From assembly GCA_018266355.1 (NCBI GenBank), contig JAFEAP010000008.1, positions 108,320 to 172,319 on the forward strand: a stretch of DNA of 64,000 nucleotides. Direction: 5' to 3'. The notes under the pieces are model-generated. The model saw only the letters and a list, made by a program, of their open reading frames with translations, did no database searches and was not told the origin of the DNA. Of this stretch, positions 9,526 to 17,560 are shown in pieces. The stretch comes from Bdellovibrionales bacterium. GTDB taxonomy: Bacteria; Bdellovibrionota; UBA1018. The translations under genes and the position numbers were made by a program. How positions within the stretch are numbered: the first letter of the stretch is position 1; the number at the start of each line of letters is the position of its first letter.

Positions 9526-9595
9526 GTTCGTTCGCGGATGACCGGGCTCCGAACGTCTAGCTTACGCTGGACGTCCCCGGTCGCAGCGAACGAAC
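9526..9595. other. 70-nt nested hairpin in an intergenic region
   Basis: Three nested stems are visible: GTTCGTTCGC (9526-9535) with GCGAACGAAC (9586-9595), GACCGGG (9540-9546) with CCCGGTC (9576-9582), and ACGTC/AGC (9553-9561) with GCT/GACGT (9566-9574). Small internal loops separate them. Neither side has a U-tract. It lies between two outer-membrane protein genes on the minus strand and could be an mRNA-stabilising hairpin, a small structured RNA or a mobile-element remnant. Confidence 0.55.
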
Positions 9596-9684
9596 TGTCC
9601 TGGACGATTAAATCGAGGTTATAGAAAACGCGCAACCGAAATTTGACGATTCGCGTCGACCCCTTAAAACGAGCCTGAAATCGT

Positions 9685-10989
9685 CTAAAACGAGGAATGG
9701 AGGGTGACGACGAACTGGAGCTGTTTCACGAAGCGGGGTTTGTCGATGTCGGAGTCCGTCTGGTTCGGAAAGACCGGGTAGGGCACCGTTCCGCTCGTGC
9801 CGGCGCTCGGTCCGTAGAGGTTTTGGACGGAGGTGAGGAGCTTGTTCGTGAATCCGATCGTCGCGTAATCGCGGCGCGGGAGCGTCGGCCAGAGTCGGAT
9901 GCCCGCGTCCCAAAAATAGTAATGCTCGTCGGGCGCGTCCCGATAGTCGAACTCGCCGAGTTCCTGATCGAGGTAAACGCTCACCGTCCGGAAGGCTTGC
10001 CACTCGGCGATCACGCGCGCGGCGGGAACGAAGGCGGCGTCGCTCGTGCGGAAGATGTTGATCGCGTTCGTGTAGGAGAGCGATTGCAGGTCGTACCCGG
10101 TGTAGACTTGCTGGGTGTAGCCGCGGTAACCGCCCGCGAATCCGCGCCCGTAGTACCGGACCTCGGGTTTCGCGACGAGACGGAACGCACCCGTATCGAC
10201 TTTCGTTTCGGCGTTCAGACGGAATGCCGGCGCGTTCCGGTTCCCCGCGATTTCCCCGGCCAGGTCCGTTCCCGCGCCGATCCCGCCGTGCGCATGGAGG
10301 TAGCCGGTGGCCGGGAACTCGCCGAGCGGGCTCACGTCGGAGGGCGACCAGATCACGCCGAGGCCGATGCGGTCGTGCATGAAGCTCAAATGGTGATCGT
10401 AAAGGTCCCCCGCGACGGCGAGGGCGCCGGTGCCCTCGACGGTTTGGCGGAAGGCGAAATTCCCGTGTTCGAATTCGACCCGACCGCCGTTCGTCGGGCG
10501 GTCCTGGACGAGGATCCCCCCGCCGTAGCTTTGGATCCCGAGGTCGCTCGCCCGGAAGCGGAAGCGCCAATCGGTATTGAAGAGCCGGTCGTCCCATTCG
10601 GCGCCCGCGAGCGCGAAGAGTTCCGCGCGGGCGGCGTAACCGAAGCTCGAGCTGCCGAGCCAGGGAACGAGCTTCAGGTTCAAGCGGATCGGATCGGTCG
10701 GGGCGAACTCGAAGCGCGTTTCCATCCAATACCCGTTCCCGTGGTAGGGGTTGTCGCTGTAGGCGTTATCGACTTTTTGGAGATAGGCGGGTTTGAAGAA
10801 ATCGGCGTCCACTGCGGCGGCGAAAAATTTCGTCCGTGGAATGAGCCGGTCCGGATCGGCTTCGAGCTGCTCGTGAAGTTTCTCGTTCCGGGTCGGGAAC
10901 GCGCCCGGGAAGTTCGCGGCGCGAACGGCGGACGGCGAGCCGACCGAAACGAGGAACGCGAGCGTCGCGAGTAAAAGGAGTCGAACCAT
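9685..10989 (-). CDS. exported beta-barrel-like protein of unknown function
   Basis: The 434-residue protein begins with the signal peptide MVRLLLLATLAFLVSV ending at AVRAA. The mature part is rich in alternating aromatic and polar residues (RLNLKLVPWLG, WRFRFRASDLGI, TVSVYLDQELGEF). It ends QFVVTLHSSF with C-terminal Phe, as in outer-membrane barrels. The ATG at 10989 was chosen because it starts the signal peptide; the reading frame upstream runs into tRNA-Leu. A tRNA terminator ends only 12 nt before this start, leaving no room for a separate promoter, so expression may depend on read-through. Alginate export or porin families are possible; none is asserted. Confidence 0.75.
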   Translation of the reverse strand: MVRLLLLATLAFLVSVGSPSAVRAANFPGAFPTRNEKLHEQLEADPDRLIPRTKFFAAAVDADFFKPAYLQKVDNAYSDNPYHGNGYWMETRFEFAPTDPIRLNLKLVPWLGSSSFGYAARAELFALAGAEWDDRLFNTDWRFRFRASDLGIQSYGGGILVQDRPTNGGRVEFEHGNFAFRQTVEGTGALAVAGDLYDHHLSFMHDRIGLGVIWSPSDVSPLGEFPATGYLHAHGGIGAGTDLAGEIAGNRNAPAFRLNAETKVDTGAFRLVAKPEVRYYGRGFAGGYRGYTQQVYTGYDLQSLSYTNAINIFRTSDAAFVPAARVIAEWQAFRTVSVYLDQELGEFDYRDAPDEHYYFWDAGIRLWPTLPRRDYATIGFTNKLLTSVQNLYGPSAGTSGTVPYPVFPNQTDSDIDKPRFVKQLQFVVTLHSSF

Positions 10990-11001
10990 TGCGGTACCCG
11001 G

Positions 11002-11036
11002 AAAAAACAAAACCCGCCGGGGAGATCCGCGGCAGG
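11002..11036 (-). terminator. rho-independent terminator of tRNA-Leu
   Basis: Read on the minus strand, CCTGCCG pairs with CGGCGGG (7 bp including one T-G pair) around a 10-nt loop and is followed by TTTTGTTTTTT. It lies 11 nt past the encoded CCA of tRNA-Leu and 12 nt before the ATG of the next gene. Confidence 0.8.
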
Positions 11037-11047
11037 CCGTTTTGAAT

Positions 11048-11132
11048 TGGTGCTCGGAACTGGACTCGAACCAGCACGCCTCTCGGCACACGCCCCTCAA
11101 ACGTGCGTGTCTACCAATTCCACCATCCGAGC
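11048..11132 (-). tRNA. tRNA-Leu (anticodon GAG), CCA encoded
   Basis: The minus strand folds into a class II tRNA: acceptor GCTCGGA/TCCGAGC, D-arm containing TGGTAGACACG, anticodon stem CACGT/GCGTG around loop TTGAGGG, a long variable arm, and T-arm with GGTTCGAGTCC. Anticodon GAG reads CUC/CUU. The 3' CCA is encoded (11048-11050). Confidence 0.95.
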
Positions 11133-11242
11133 ACACGCAAAGACTCTGAACTACGAGGGTAGATAGGAATTAGTCGATCCCCGAAGTCGGGTCAAGCCGG
11201 TTGTAAGGAAGAAAACGATGACGATCCGCGGCGCAGCTCGCG

Positions 11243-11662
11243 TCATCGGTGGCGGTAGGGGGATTGCTTGCGCGGGCAGCGCTGAACGACTTGCTCGTTG
11301 AACTCGCGCACGAGGGCGTGTTCGCGATCGAGGCGAAGCACGCTCATACGGTCGCCTTCTCGCGTGATCGAAACGAGGCGATCGTCGCGGCTGCATTTCG
11401 TGATCCACCCCTCGCCGTCGGGGATTCCGCGGGCGTCCGCGCGAACGATATCCGGGTCGCCCGGAATCGTCGAATAATCGAAGGAATACTCGTGAACTCC
11501 GGAAGCGAGCACGCGATGGCCGATCGTGAGGAGGTCGAGTTCCCCTCGGCGTTCGTCCATGCACCAGTATTTCCCTTCGAGCCGCGGGCAAGCGGCCCCG
11601 GCGGAATGCAGCGTGAAGAGACCGAGAAAAACCGGAAGCGCGAACGCGCGAATCGACTTCAT
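11243..11662 (-). CDS. small exported Cys-containing protein, unknown
   Basis: The 139-residue protein has a signal peptide (KSIRAFALPVFLGLF...SAGAA) followed by CPRLEGKYWCMDE, a short motif with two Cys. Two more cysteines lie at KCSRD and QRCPRK, suggesting two disulfides in a small periplasmic or secreted domain. GAGG lies about 8 nt upstream of the ATG at 11662. It stands between tRNA-Leu and an outer-membrane protein gene in the same orientation. I recognise no family. Confidence 0.7.
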   Translation of the reverse strand: MKSIRAFALPVFLGLFTLHSAGAACPRLEGKYWCMDERRGELDLLTIGHRVLASGVHEYSFDYSTIPGDPDIVRADARGIPDGEGWITKCSRDDRLVSITREGDRMSVLRLDREHALVREFNEQVVQRCPRKQSPYRHR

Positions 11663-11718
11663 GCGCGCATCCTCGCCTCGGGACGGCGAAAAGGGAAGGC
11701 TCCGTTTTGGCGCCGGGG

Positions 11719-12840
11719 TCAGTTCTCGAGCCGAAGCCCGAAATAGATCGCGATGCCGTCCGTCGAAAGGAGGTCTTCCCCGGCGGTGAGTTGTTTGATC
11801 TCGCCGACGAGGTAGGAGCGTTTGATCCCGGTCTCGGTGAAGAGGTTATGCGCCGAGGAAGGCTCCATCCAGTTCAGCGCGATGAGCGCGCCGAAAGTCG
11901 GCCCGACCGCCGTCGTCCATCCCGACCCGACGTCGGCGTCGTTGAACGAGTAGTGGATGAGTTGGGACTCGAAGCCGACGAACGGAACGACCCACTGTCC
12001 GCGCATGAAGTTCAGCTGGTATTTCGCGCTGAAGCCGAGCGAGTAGACGGAAAACGCGTTGTCGGTGAGGTCGCCCCCGGGCTGCATCGTGTAGAGGTTG
12101 AACGAAGGTCCGAGCGAGACGACGCCGATGCTTTGGAGGAATTCGGGTTCCCACTCGAAACCGAGGCCGAAGTTCACGACGTCCGTTTCGTTGATGTTCC
12201 CCGTCGCGTTCCCGTTCGTATCGAGTTCGGGCGATTTGATCGATTTTCCCCACGCCTGCATCGAGCCGTGGATGTCCCATCCGAAATGAGGGGGCTCGCG
12301 CTCGTAAAGTGGAACGCTGCGATCCCATTTCTTCGTCGAAGTCCCGCCTTCGCTGTCCGAGGCGACCGCTTCGGGCTCGGCCGGCACCGTGACGTCTTCG
12401 AGCGGGGCGGGAGGGGCTTCCTCCGCGGGCGCTTCGGCGGTTTGCTCGGCCGGGGCTTCTTCGGCGGGAACCGCTTCGCCCATCGCCGGTTCGGGTTCGC
12501 CGACCGGCGGTTCTTCGGCCGGCGGTAACGGGTCGGGTTTCGTCCCCGGGACGAGGGGGAGGGAATCGGGCATGCCGTCGGAGGTTTTAGGGGTTTTCGC
12601 GGAAGCGGACTTCTCGGCCTTCTTCGAATGGATCACGGGAGCCGAGCGGAGGAGGTCCTGCGCGTTCTCCGTGCCGCTTTCGGGAGTCGGAGGGAGATCG
12701 CCCCCGACCATCTGTTCCTCGGGAGACTGATCGAGCTCGAGCACGCCCGAAGTGTCGACCGTCGGAAGTTTCGGAGGCGGCGAGGCGGCGACCGCGGGCG
12801 CGAGGGCGAGATTCACCAATCCGAGAAGGAGTCCGATCAT
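11719..12840 (-). CDS. exported protein with Pro/Glu/Ala-rich linker and C-terminal beta-barrel
   Basis: The 373-residue protein has a short signal peptide (MIGLLLGLVNLALAPAVAAS). A low-complexity region rich in Pro, Glu and Ala follows (about 80-160, repeats such as PAEEAPAEQTAEAP). The C-terminal 190 residues have strand-like segments (FGLGFEWEPEFLQSIG, SLGFSAKYQLNFMRGQW) and end YFGLRLEN. This fits an outer-membrane barrel carrying a flexible periplasmic or surface tether. AAAGGA about 10 nt upstream of the ATG at 12840 is the likely ribosome binding site. Only 66 bp separate it from the divergent recombinase-like gene. No family assigned. Confidence 0.75.
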   Translation of the reverse strand: MIGLLLGLVNLALAPAVAASPPPKLPTVDTSGVLELDQSPEEQMVGGDLPPTPESGTENAQDLLRSAPVIHSKKAEKSASAKTPKTSDGMPDSLPLVPGTKPDPLPPAEEPPVGEPEPAMGEAVPAEEAPAEQTAEAPAEEAPPAPLEDVTVPAEPEAVASDSEGGTSTKKWDRSVPLYEREPPHFGWDIHGSMQAWGKSIKSPELDTNGNATGNINETDVVNFGLGFEWEPEFLQSIGVVSLGPSFNLYTMQPGGDLTDNAFSVYSLGFSAKYQLNFMRGQWVVPFVGFESQLIHYSFNDADVGSGWTTAVGPTFGALIALNWMEPSSAHNLFTETGIKRSYLVGEIKQLTAGEDLLSTDGIAIYFGLRLEN

Positions 12841-12906
12841 AGCTTCGCATATCCTTTGCGAGGGATTTCCCTAGGGCTTCCGTGCACTTCTAAGTATGAT
12901 CGACCC

Positions 12907-13902
12907 ATGTCACGAAGGTCAACGCTAAGCGTGAAGGCGACGAAGGGGAAGGCGAAGTCCAACCCGAAAAAACCGGCAGGAATCGCTCTGGCGGCGGCAT
13001 TCAAGAGTTTTATGGGGCACCTCGAGGGCAGCGGAAAAGCGCGCCATACGGTCGACGCTTACCGCTTTGATCTCCAGAGCTTCGCCGAGTTCCTTGAAGC
13101 ATCCCGTTCGTCGAAATCCCCGCTCGACCTCCGGGGCGTCCTTCGTCGCGATCTCGAACGCTATCACGATTGGTTGAAGCAGGCCGGACTGAAGACGAAC
13201 ACGCGGCGCCGCCGGCTCATGACCGTGCGGAAGCTGATGAACTACCTCACGAACCGGAAAAAGCTCGACCTCGACGTCGCGAAGAGGCTGCCCGCGCCCG
13301 AGAAAATCGAGCGCGTGCCCGAGACGCTCGACCTCGCCCGGCTGCGCACCGAGGTCGCGACCCTCGATACCGGTTCGCCGCTCGCGCGCCGGAATCTCGC
13401 CTTACTTGGGCTTTTGATGGACACGGGTTGCACCGTGAGCGAGGCGGCGGGACTTCGGTGGTCGGCCGTCGACGCGAAAGCCGGCACCGTGCGTTTTTAC
13501 CCGAAGGGAGAAGGCGCGGCGAGGGACCTTCGGCTTTCCGCGGAAACGTTGGCCGCGTTCGCGCGTTTGCGGGAGAGCGCCGGCGCCGACGAACTCTGTT
13601 TCCTCGGATTCAATCGCCACGGACCGATGCGGGTCGGAAAACGGGCGCTCGGCATCACTCCGCGCGGGATCGAGCTCCTCGTGAAATCGGTCGCCGGGGG
13701 CCTCGGTTACGCGAAAGTCACGCCGAGGACGCTTCGCCACTCGGCCGTCGTCGAATGGTTCCGCGCGGGCGCGAGCGAAGAGGAGATCCAGCGTCGGCTC
13801 GGACTCCGCACGCCGTACGCGTTCCGGATCTACGCCCCGATCTTCGCCGCGATTCGGGACGGGCGTTCTAAATCCAGCTCTGGAACCACATCCACTGCAT
13901 GA
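12907..13902 (+). CDS. tyrosine recombinase-like (Xer-type) protein lacking catalytic residues
   Basis: The 331-residue protein has the two-domain layout of XerC/XerD: an N-terminal SAM-like DNA-binding domain (about 28-125) and a C-terminal catalytic fold (about 140-315). At the first catalytic Arg position (usual GLRVSE) it reads GCTVSE, with Thr176. The HxxR box reads RTLR, so the His is Arg274 while Arg277 remains. The GH/GW box reads GL, with Leu300. Lys200 of the beta-hairpin and Tyr309 (RIYAPI) are present. Losing the first Arg normally abolishes cleavage, so this is probably a DNA-binding or regulatory paralogue. Start ATG at 12907; the 3' end overlaps the convergent mannosyltransferase gene by 35 bp. 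Confidence 0.85.
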   Translation: MSRRSTLSVKATKGKAKSNPKKPAGIALAAAFKSFMGHLEGSGKARHTVDAYRFDLQSFAEFLEASRSSKSPLDLRGVLRRDLERYHDWLKQAGLKTNTRRRRLMTVRKLMNYLTNRKKLDLDVAKRLPAPEKIERVPETLDLARLRTEVATLDTGSPLARRNLALLGLLMDTGCTVSEAAGLRWSAVDAKAGTVRFYPKGEGAARDLRLSAETLAAFARLRESAGADELCFLGFNRHGPMRVGKRALGITPRGIELLVKSVAGGLGYAKVTPRTLRHSAVVEWFRAGASEEEIQRRLGLRTPYAFRIYAPIFAAIRDGRSKSSSGTTSTA

Positions 13903-15142
13903 ACCCGTTCGACGGGATCGGTAGCGCGGCCAGGATCGGGAAAAAGTAGACGAAGAAGCCCGCGACGACGCCGAGGACGACGAACGGCATCCACTTCTGG
14001 CGGATCTTGAGCATCCAGTACGTGAACGCGAGGCCGAGGATCATCCCCGCCGGGTAGTAGTAATAATAGAACGCGATTTTTCGCGGGATCGCGATCCAGC
14101 AAAAGGCGAAGCCGAAGTAGAAATACGCGATCAAGAACGCGCGCCACGATTTCCGGCGGATCGCCTCGACGGTGACCCCCGCGATCGCGACGAGACCGCC
14201 CCACATAATCACCGGATTACCGAGAAGGAGAACGCCGCGCACGGTTTCCTGTTGCGACCCTTCCTTGTCGAACGCGTACCAGATCGGACGGCGCATGACG
14301 ATCCAATCCCAGAACTGGCTCATATACGGGTGCGAGTTCACGACGCGTTTCTGGCCGTCGAGCATCCGGGTTTGGAAATCGGTCAGGAGCTCCCAGAGGG
14401 TGTACCCCGGATCGCGACTGACCAGCAGGTAGGGCAGGAAGGTCACGTAGTAAGCGACGAGGGGAACCGCGATCCAATACACGAGGATGTCGATGAAACG
14501 CTCCCGCGATCGGAAGCGAACCGCCTGGAGCAGGAGAAGTCCGCCGCCCATCGTCCACGGCACGAGCGAGAACCATTTACAGGCGACGGAGAGCCCCATG
14601 AAGAGGCCCGCGCGAAAGACGTGTTTCGCGTTATAGGTGTCTTCGTCGAGCGCTTTCACGAGCGACCAGAGGGACCACGAGAGGAACCCCATCATGAACG
14701 TGTCGAGCATCGCGATCCGGGACTGGACGTAGAGGAGTTGGTTGAAGAGCGTGAGGATCGCGCAATACCAAGCCGCCTGCCGACTGCGGCCGAAGAGCTC
14801 GTAGGCGATCCGGTACATCCCGACGAGCGTGAGCGCGCCGAAGACGACGCTCATGAAGCGCCATCCGAGAGGTTCGTCGCCGAAGATCCGGATGCCGATG
14901 CTGATCAGGATCTTCGCGAAGGGCGGATGCTCCCAGTTCTGGTTTTCCGAGAGCGCGATCCACTGGAGCGCGGACGGGATGTAGTGGAACTCGTCGAAGT
15001 TTTTCGTCGCCGGGTACTGGATGTTGTAGAGGAAGAACGCGAACGAGGCCGTGAAGAGCAGGATACAATCCCAAAACGCCGCTCGACGCCTCGGGAAATC
15101 GTCCTTGTACGTCGTGATGGTGCTGGTGGTGTGGCGTGCCAT
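13868..15142 (-). CDS. GT39-family protein O-mannosyltransferase-like (PMT) membrane protein
   Basis: The 424-residue polytopic protein resembles dolichyl/polyprenyl-phosphate-mannose protein mannosyltransferases. The first extracytoplasmic loop has the acidic pair in NFDEFHY (Asp50-Glu51), followed by the family-typical EHPPFAK, and SRIAMLDTF lies further on. About ten hydrophobic segments are present. The family transfers sugars from lipid-phosphate donors to exported proteins or lipid A in the inner membrane. The ATG at 15142 was chosen over an upstream in-frame start because AAGGAAA precedes it at good spacing. Mannose versus aminoarabinose donor use cannot be decided; PMT is favoured by the HPP loop. 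Confidence 0.85.
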   Translation of the reverse strand: MARHTTSTITTYKDDFPRRRAAFWDCILLFTASFAFFLYNIQYPATKNFDEFHYIPSALQWIALSENQNWEHPPFAKILISIGIRIFGDEPLGWRFMSVVFGALTLVGMYRIAYELFGRSRQAAWYCAILTLFNQLLYVQSRIAMLDTFMMGFLSWSLWSLVKALDEDTYNAKHVFRAGLFMGLSVACKWFSLVPWTMGGGLLLLQAVRFRSRERFIDILVYWIAVPLVAYYVTFLPYLLVSRDPGYTLWELLTDFQTRMLDGQKRVVNSHPYMSQFWDWIVMRRPIWYAFDKEGSQQETVRGVLLLGNPVIMWGGLVAIAGVTVEAIRRKSWRAFLIAYFYFGFAFCWIAIPRKIAFYYYYYPAGMILGLAFTYWMLKIRQKWMPFVVLGVVAGFFVYFFPILAALPIPSNGFMQWMWFQSWI

Positions 15143-15253
15143 GGGCCGGATTTCCTTAAGGGTAGGGGGCCCCCACCCCCGCGTCAAGGACCGGTTCAGC
15201 CCGGGAAAAGCCCTGGGCAAGCCCCCCCTTTTTCGTTAAGTGTAGAGATCGCT

Positions 15254-15874
15254 ATGAATCCCTCGAATACCGACCTCGCCCCGAAATCGACGACCGATTC
15301 CGTTTCCACGAACGCCATTCCGGAGCCCCAGCGTGGCCGGAACGAGCCCTGCCCCTGCGGCAGCGGGAAGAAGTACAAGCGCTGTCACGGCGTGGACGCC
15401 GCGCCGAAGCTGAGCGCCCCGGCGGCCCCCGCGATGGCGGCCGGCGGCGGTGCGCCGATGGCGGGCCCCGGCGGATTCGATCCCTCGAAGGTCGATCCGG
15501 CGATGATGTCCCAGATGACGAAGGCGCTTCAGCGCCTCCCGCGCGGTCAGCTCATGAAGCTCCAAAGCATCATGCAGCGGGCCCAATCCGGCCAAGACGT
15601 GAGCCGAGACGCGGCCGAATTCGAGCGGATGCTCCCGCCCGAGTTCTCGCAAATGGCGATGCAGATGATGATGGCCCAAGGCATGGCCGGCGGCGCCGCC
15701 CCGGAAATGAACACGGACGACGCGAAGCAGATCGTCGCGAAGGCCGTCGCCGAAGGGAAAATGACTGAAGAACAAGCGAAGGAACTCCTCGGCGGCGAAA
15801 CGTCCGCGGACATCCTCGCGAAGGCCGAAAAGAAGGGCATCTCTGGCTTCTTCAAGAAGATTACCGGGAAATAG
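15254..15874 (+). CDS. SEC-C motif zinc-binding protein
   Basis: The 206-residue protein has a SEC-C zinc motif [14 protein letters not shown] (Cys33, Cys35, Cys44, His45), the element that lets SecA bind zinc and SecB or ribosomes. Ala/Gly/Met-rich low-complexity sequence follows, including a Met-rich helix around [14 protein letters not shown]. The C-terminus is charged and helical. No SecA motor domains are present, so this is a free-standing SEC-C adaptor. Its end overlaps the likely signal-peptide coding region of the next gene, which suggests coupling. Role is unknown; association with the Sec pathway or proteolysis is inference. Confidence 0.8.
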   Translation: MNPSNTDLAPKSTTDSVSTNAIPEPQRGRNEPCPCGSGKKYKRCHGVDAAPKLSAPAAPAMAAGGGAPMAGPGGFDPSKVDPAMMSQMTKALQRLPRGQLMKLQSIMQRAQSGQDVSRDAAEFERMLPPEFSQMAMQMMMAQGMAGGAAPEMNTDDAKQIVAKAVAEGKMTEEQAKELLGGETSADILAKAEKKGISGFFKKITGK

Positions 15875-15902
15875 AGGGCTCGCCCTCGGCGTCGTCCTCG
15901 CC

Positions 15903-16790
15903 GTGTTTTTCTCGAGCGCGGAGGCGCTCGCGGCGAGCGCGAAGCACGCGCCGTTGACCTTTCGCTGGACTTCGATCGCGGGGTTCCTCCTCGACGACGG
16001 CGAAACGACCCTCGCGTTCGACGTGACGTTTACCCGGCCGACGCCGCTGAATTGGCTCGGCTTGCAGGAACTCGTGTCGGATTTTCCGGCGATCGACGAG
16101 AATGTGAACGCGCTCGGATTGAAGAAGGTCGACGCGATCTTCGTGAGCCACGAGCACGTCGACCACGCGGTCGACGCCGCCGCGCTCGGCGAGCGCTTCG
16201 GCGCGACGATTTACGGCGGTCCTTCGCTGAAGCGAATCGTCGACGCGAGCCGCTCGCGGTTTACGTGGCCCGATTTGAAGTACCGGTCGGTCGCCGACCG
16301 CGAGACGGTCACCGTCGGGAAGTTCAAGATCAAATTCTACCGCCGCACCCACGCCCCGATCTTCCCTAAGATCGGGTTTCACTTCCTCGCGGGCGAAGTG
16401 CCGTCCGATTTCCATTTCGGTTTTTACCAGTATTACGACGGGGACGTCTGGTGCTGGATCATCGAGCACCCGGCGGGGCGGATCCTCGTCGACCAAGGCA
16501 GCCATTTCTTCGAGGGACTTCGCTCGGACCTGCACGGGGGGGAAACCATGTTCCTCGGCGTGGCGAACAAAGCGAGCGTCGAAGACTTCGTGACGAAGTA
16601 CGTCGCCGGCTTCCATCCGCGGTTGATCCTTCCGCTTCACTTCGACTTCTTCTTCGCGCCCCCGAACCGGGAGCACACGCGGTTCCTCCCGGGCATCGAA
16701 TACGACCGGCTCGTTTCCGAGTCCGCGAAAGTCTCACCCGAGACGCGGTGGCGGCTGCCGAAGTTCGGCGAGCCGATCCCGGTTCAGTGA
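15903..16790 (+). CDS. exported metallo-beta-lactamase superfamily hydrolase
   Basis: The metal-binding motif SHEHVDH is present, with further ligand candidates near THAPIF, VDQGSHFF and LPLHFDFFF. This fits an UlaG/NAPE-PLD-like hydrolase that cleaves phosphoester or lactone bonds. From the first conventional start (GTG 15903) the product is 295 residues and begins inside a hydrophobic segment. Reading the same frame upstream to a CTG at 15843 adds SSRRLPGN and LALGVVLAVFF and completes a signal peptide ending EALAASA; AAGAAGG lies 6 nt before that CTG. I therefore think translation starts at CTG 15843, inside the SEC-C gene. The 3' end overlaps the convergent gene by 7 bp. Confidence 0.85.
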   Translation: MFFSSAEALAASAKHAPLTFRWTSIAGFLLDDGETTLAFDVTFTRPTPLNWLGLQELVSDFPAIDENVNALGLKKVDAIFVSHEHVDHAVDAAALGERFGATIYGGPSLKRIVDASRSRFTWPDLKYRSVADRETVTVGKFKIKFYRRTHAPIFPKIGFHFLAGEVPSDFHFGFYQYYDGDVWCWIIEHPAGRILVDQGSHFFEGLRSDLHGGETMFLGVANKASVEDFVTKYVAGFHPRLILPLHFDFFFAPPNREHTRFLPGIEYDRLVSESAKVSPETRWRLPKFGEPIPVQ

Positions 16791-17545
16791 GAGACGACGA
16801 CTAAACCGCGGGATTTGCTCGTGCTCGAATCCGTCGTGTTGATCCCGTCGAAAAGCTTTTCGTAAGGGACCCAGTACGGTTGGTAGTATTTCCGATCCGG
16901 GTCGAGGATGAGGACCCGCTTTTTCCGCGCGTCGAAGGCGCCGATCGGAGCGATGTGTCCGACCGACCCTTCCGGATCGCCCGTGAGCACGCTCTGGAGA
17001 AAATTCGCGAGGATGAAGTCGCGCGGATTCTTCTCGTTCGCGGCGAGGAGTTTTTCGAGACGCTTCATCTCGGCCTTCTTATCCTTCCCGTCGAACCGCT
17101 CGACGGTAACCGTATAGGGTCCGCCTTCGGCCGTTTCGAGGAGTTTCGTCAGCGTGTCGCCGAGCTCGTCGACCGTGAAACCCTTGCCCTTCGTGCCGGT
17201 GTGCTTTTTGTAAGCGGGCGCGAGCTTCTGGATTTCCTCGACGTCGACGTTCTTCCCGTCGGCGGTGTTCCGGTCGGCCGCGAAGAGCGCGTTCAAGACC
17301 ATGATCGAGGAAGCTACGCCGCAAGCCTTATCGTTATGTTGGGGAACGTAATAGGGGATGAGCTTCCAGAAGTCCGTCTTCGTTGCGCCCCGAAAGTAGG
17401 CGGAGTCTTCGGCGAGGGGAACCGCGTTCTTTCCGTACTTCGGCTTGCTCTTCGCGGCCTCGGCCGCCGGGGCGAGGGCGAGGATTAAAACCAGCGCGAT
17501 GAAGGAAACCGGGTTTCCAAGTCGGGTTCTCGTGGGTAGCATCAT
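16784..17545 (-). CDS. exported phytochelatin-synthase-like cysteine peptidase
   Basis: The 253-residue protein has a signal peptide (about 1-31) and a papain-like phytochelatin synthase domain. The active-site Cys lies in NDKACGVAS (Cys75), the His in SVGHIAP (His197) and the Asp in LILDPDR (Asp215); a Gln at 69 may form the oxyanion hole. Bacterial single-domain homologues hydrolyse glutathione or its conjugates to gamma-Glu-Cys, and some make phytochelatins weakly. The signal peptide puts this one in the periplasm. Only 15 bp separate its start from the divergent transporter gene. Substrate is inferred from the family. Confidence 0.85.
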   Translation of the reverse strand: MMLPTRTRLGNPVSFIALVLILALAPAAEAAKSKPKYGKNAVPLAEDSAYFRGATKTDFWKLIPYYVPQHNDKACGVASSIMVLNALFAADRNTADGKNVDVEEIQKLAPAYKKHTGTKGKGFTVDELGDTLTKLLETAEGGPYTVTVERFDGKDKKAEMKRLEKLLAANEKNPRDFILANFLQSVLTGDPEGSVGHIAPIGAFDARKKRVLILDPDRKYYQPYWVPYEKLFDGINTTDSSTSKSRGLVVVSH

Positions 17546-17560
17546 GGTTACGAGTTTAGA

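Noticed and set aside
9608..10729. Alternative-frame 373-codon minus-strand reading frame
   Set aside because: It overlaps the signal-peptide-bearing gene at 9685-10989 in another frame and has the Arg/Pro-rich composition of a shadow.
11048..11132. tRNA-Leu as an integration site of a genomic island
   Set aside because: No duplicated tRNA 3' end, no phage-type integrase beside it and no change in gene type were seen. The recombinase-like gene at 12907 lacks catalytic residues.
13830..14204. Second small gene at the recombinase/mannosyltransferase junction
   Set aside because: It is an alternative-frame shadow of the PMT-like gene, Arg- and Pro-rich without motifs.
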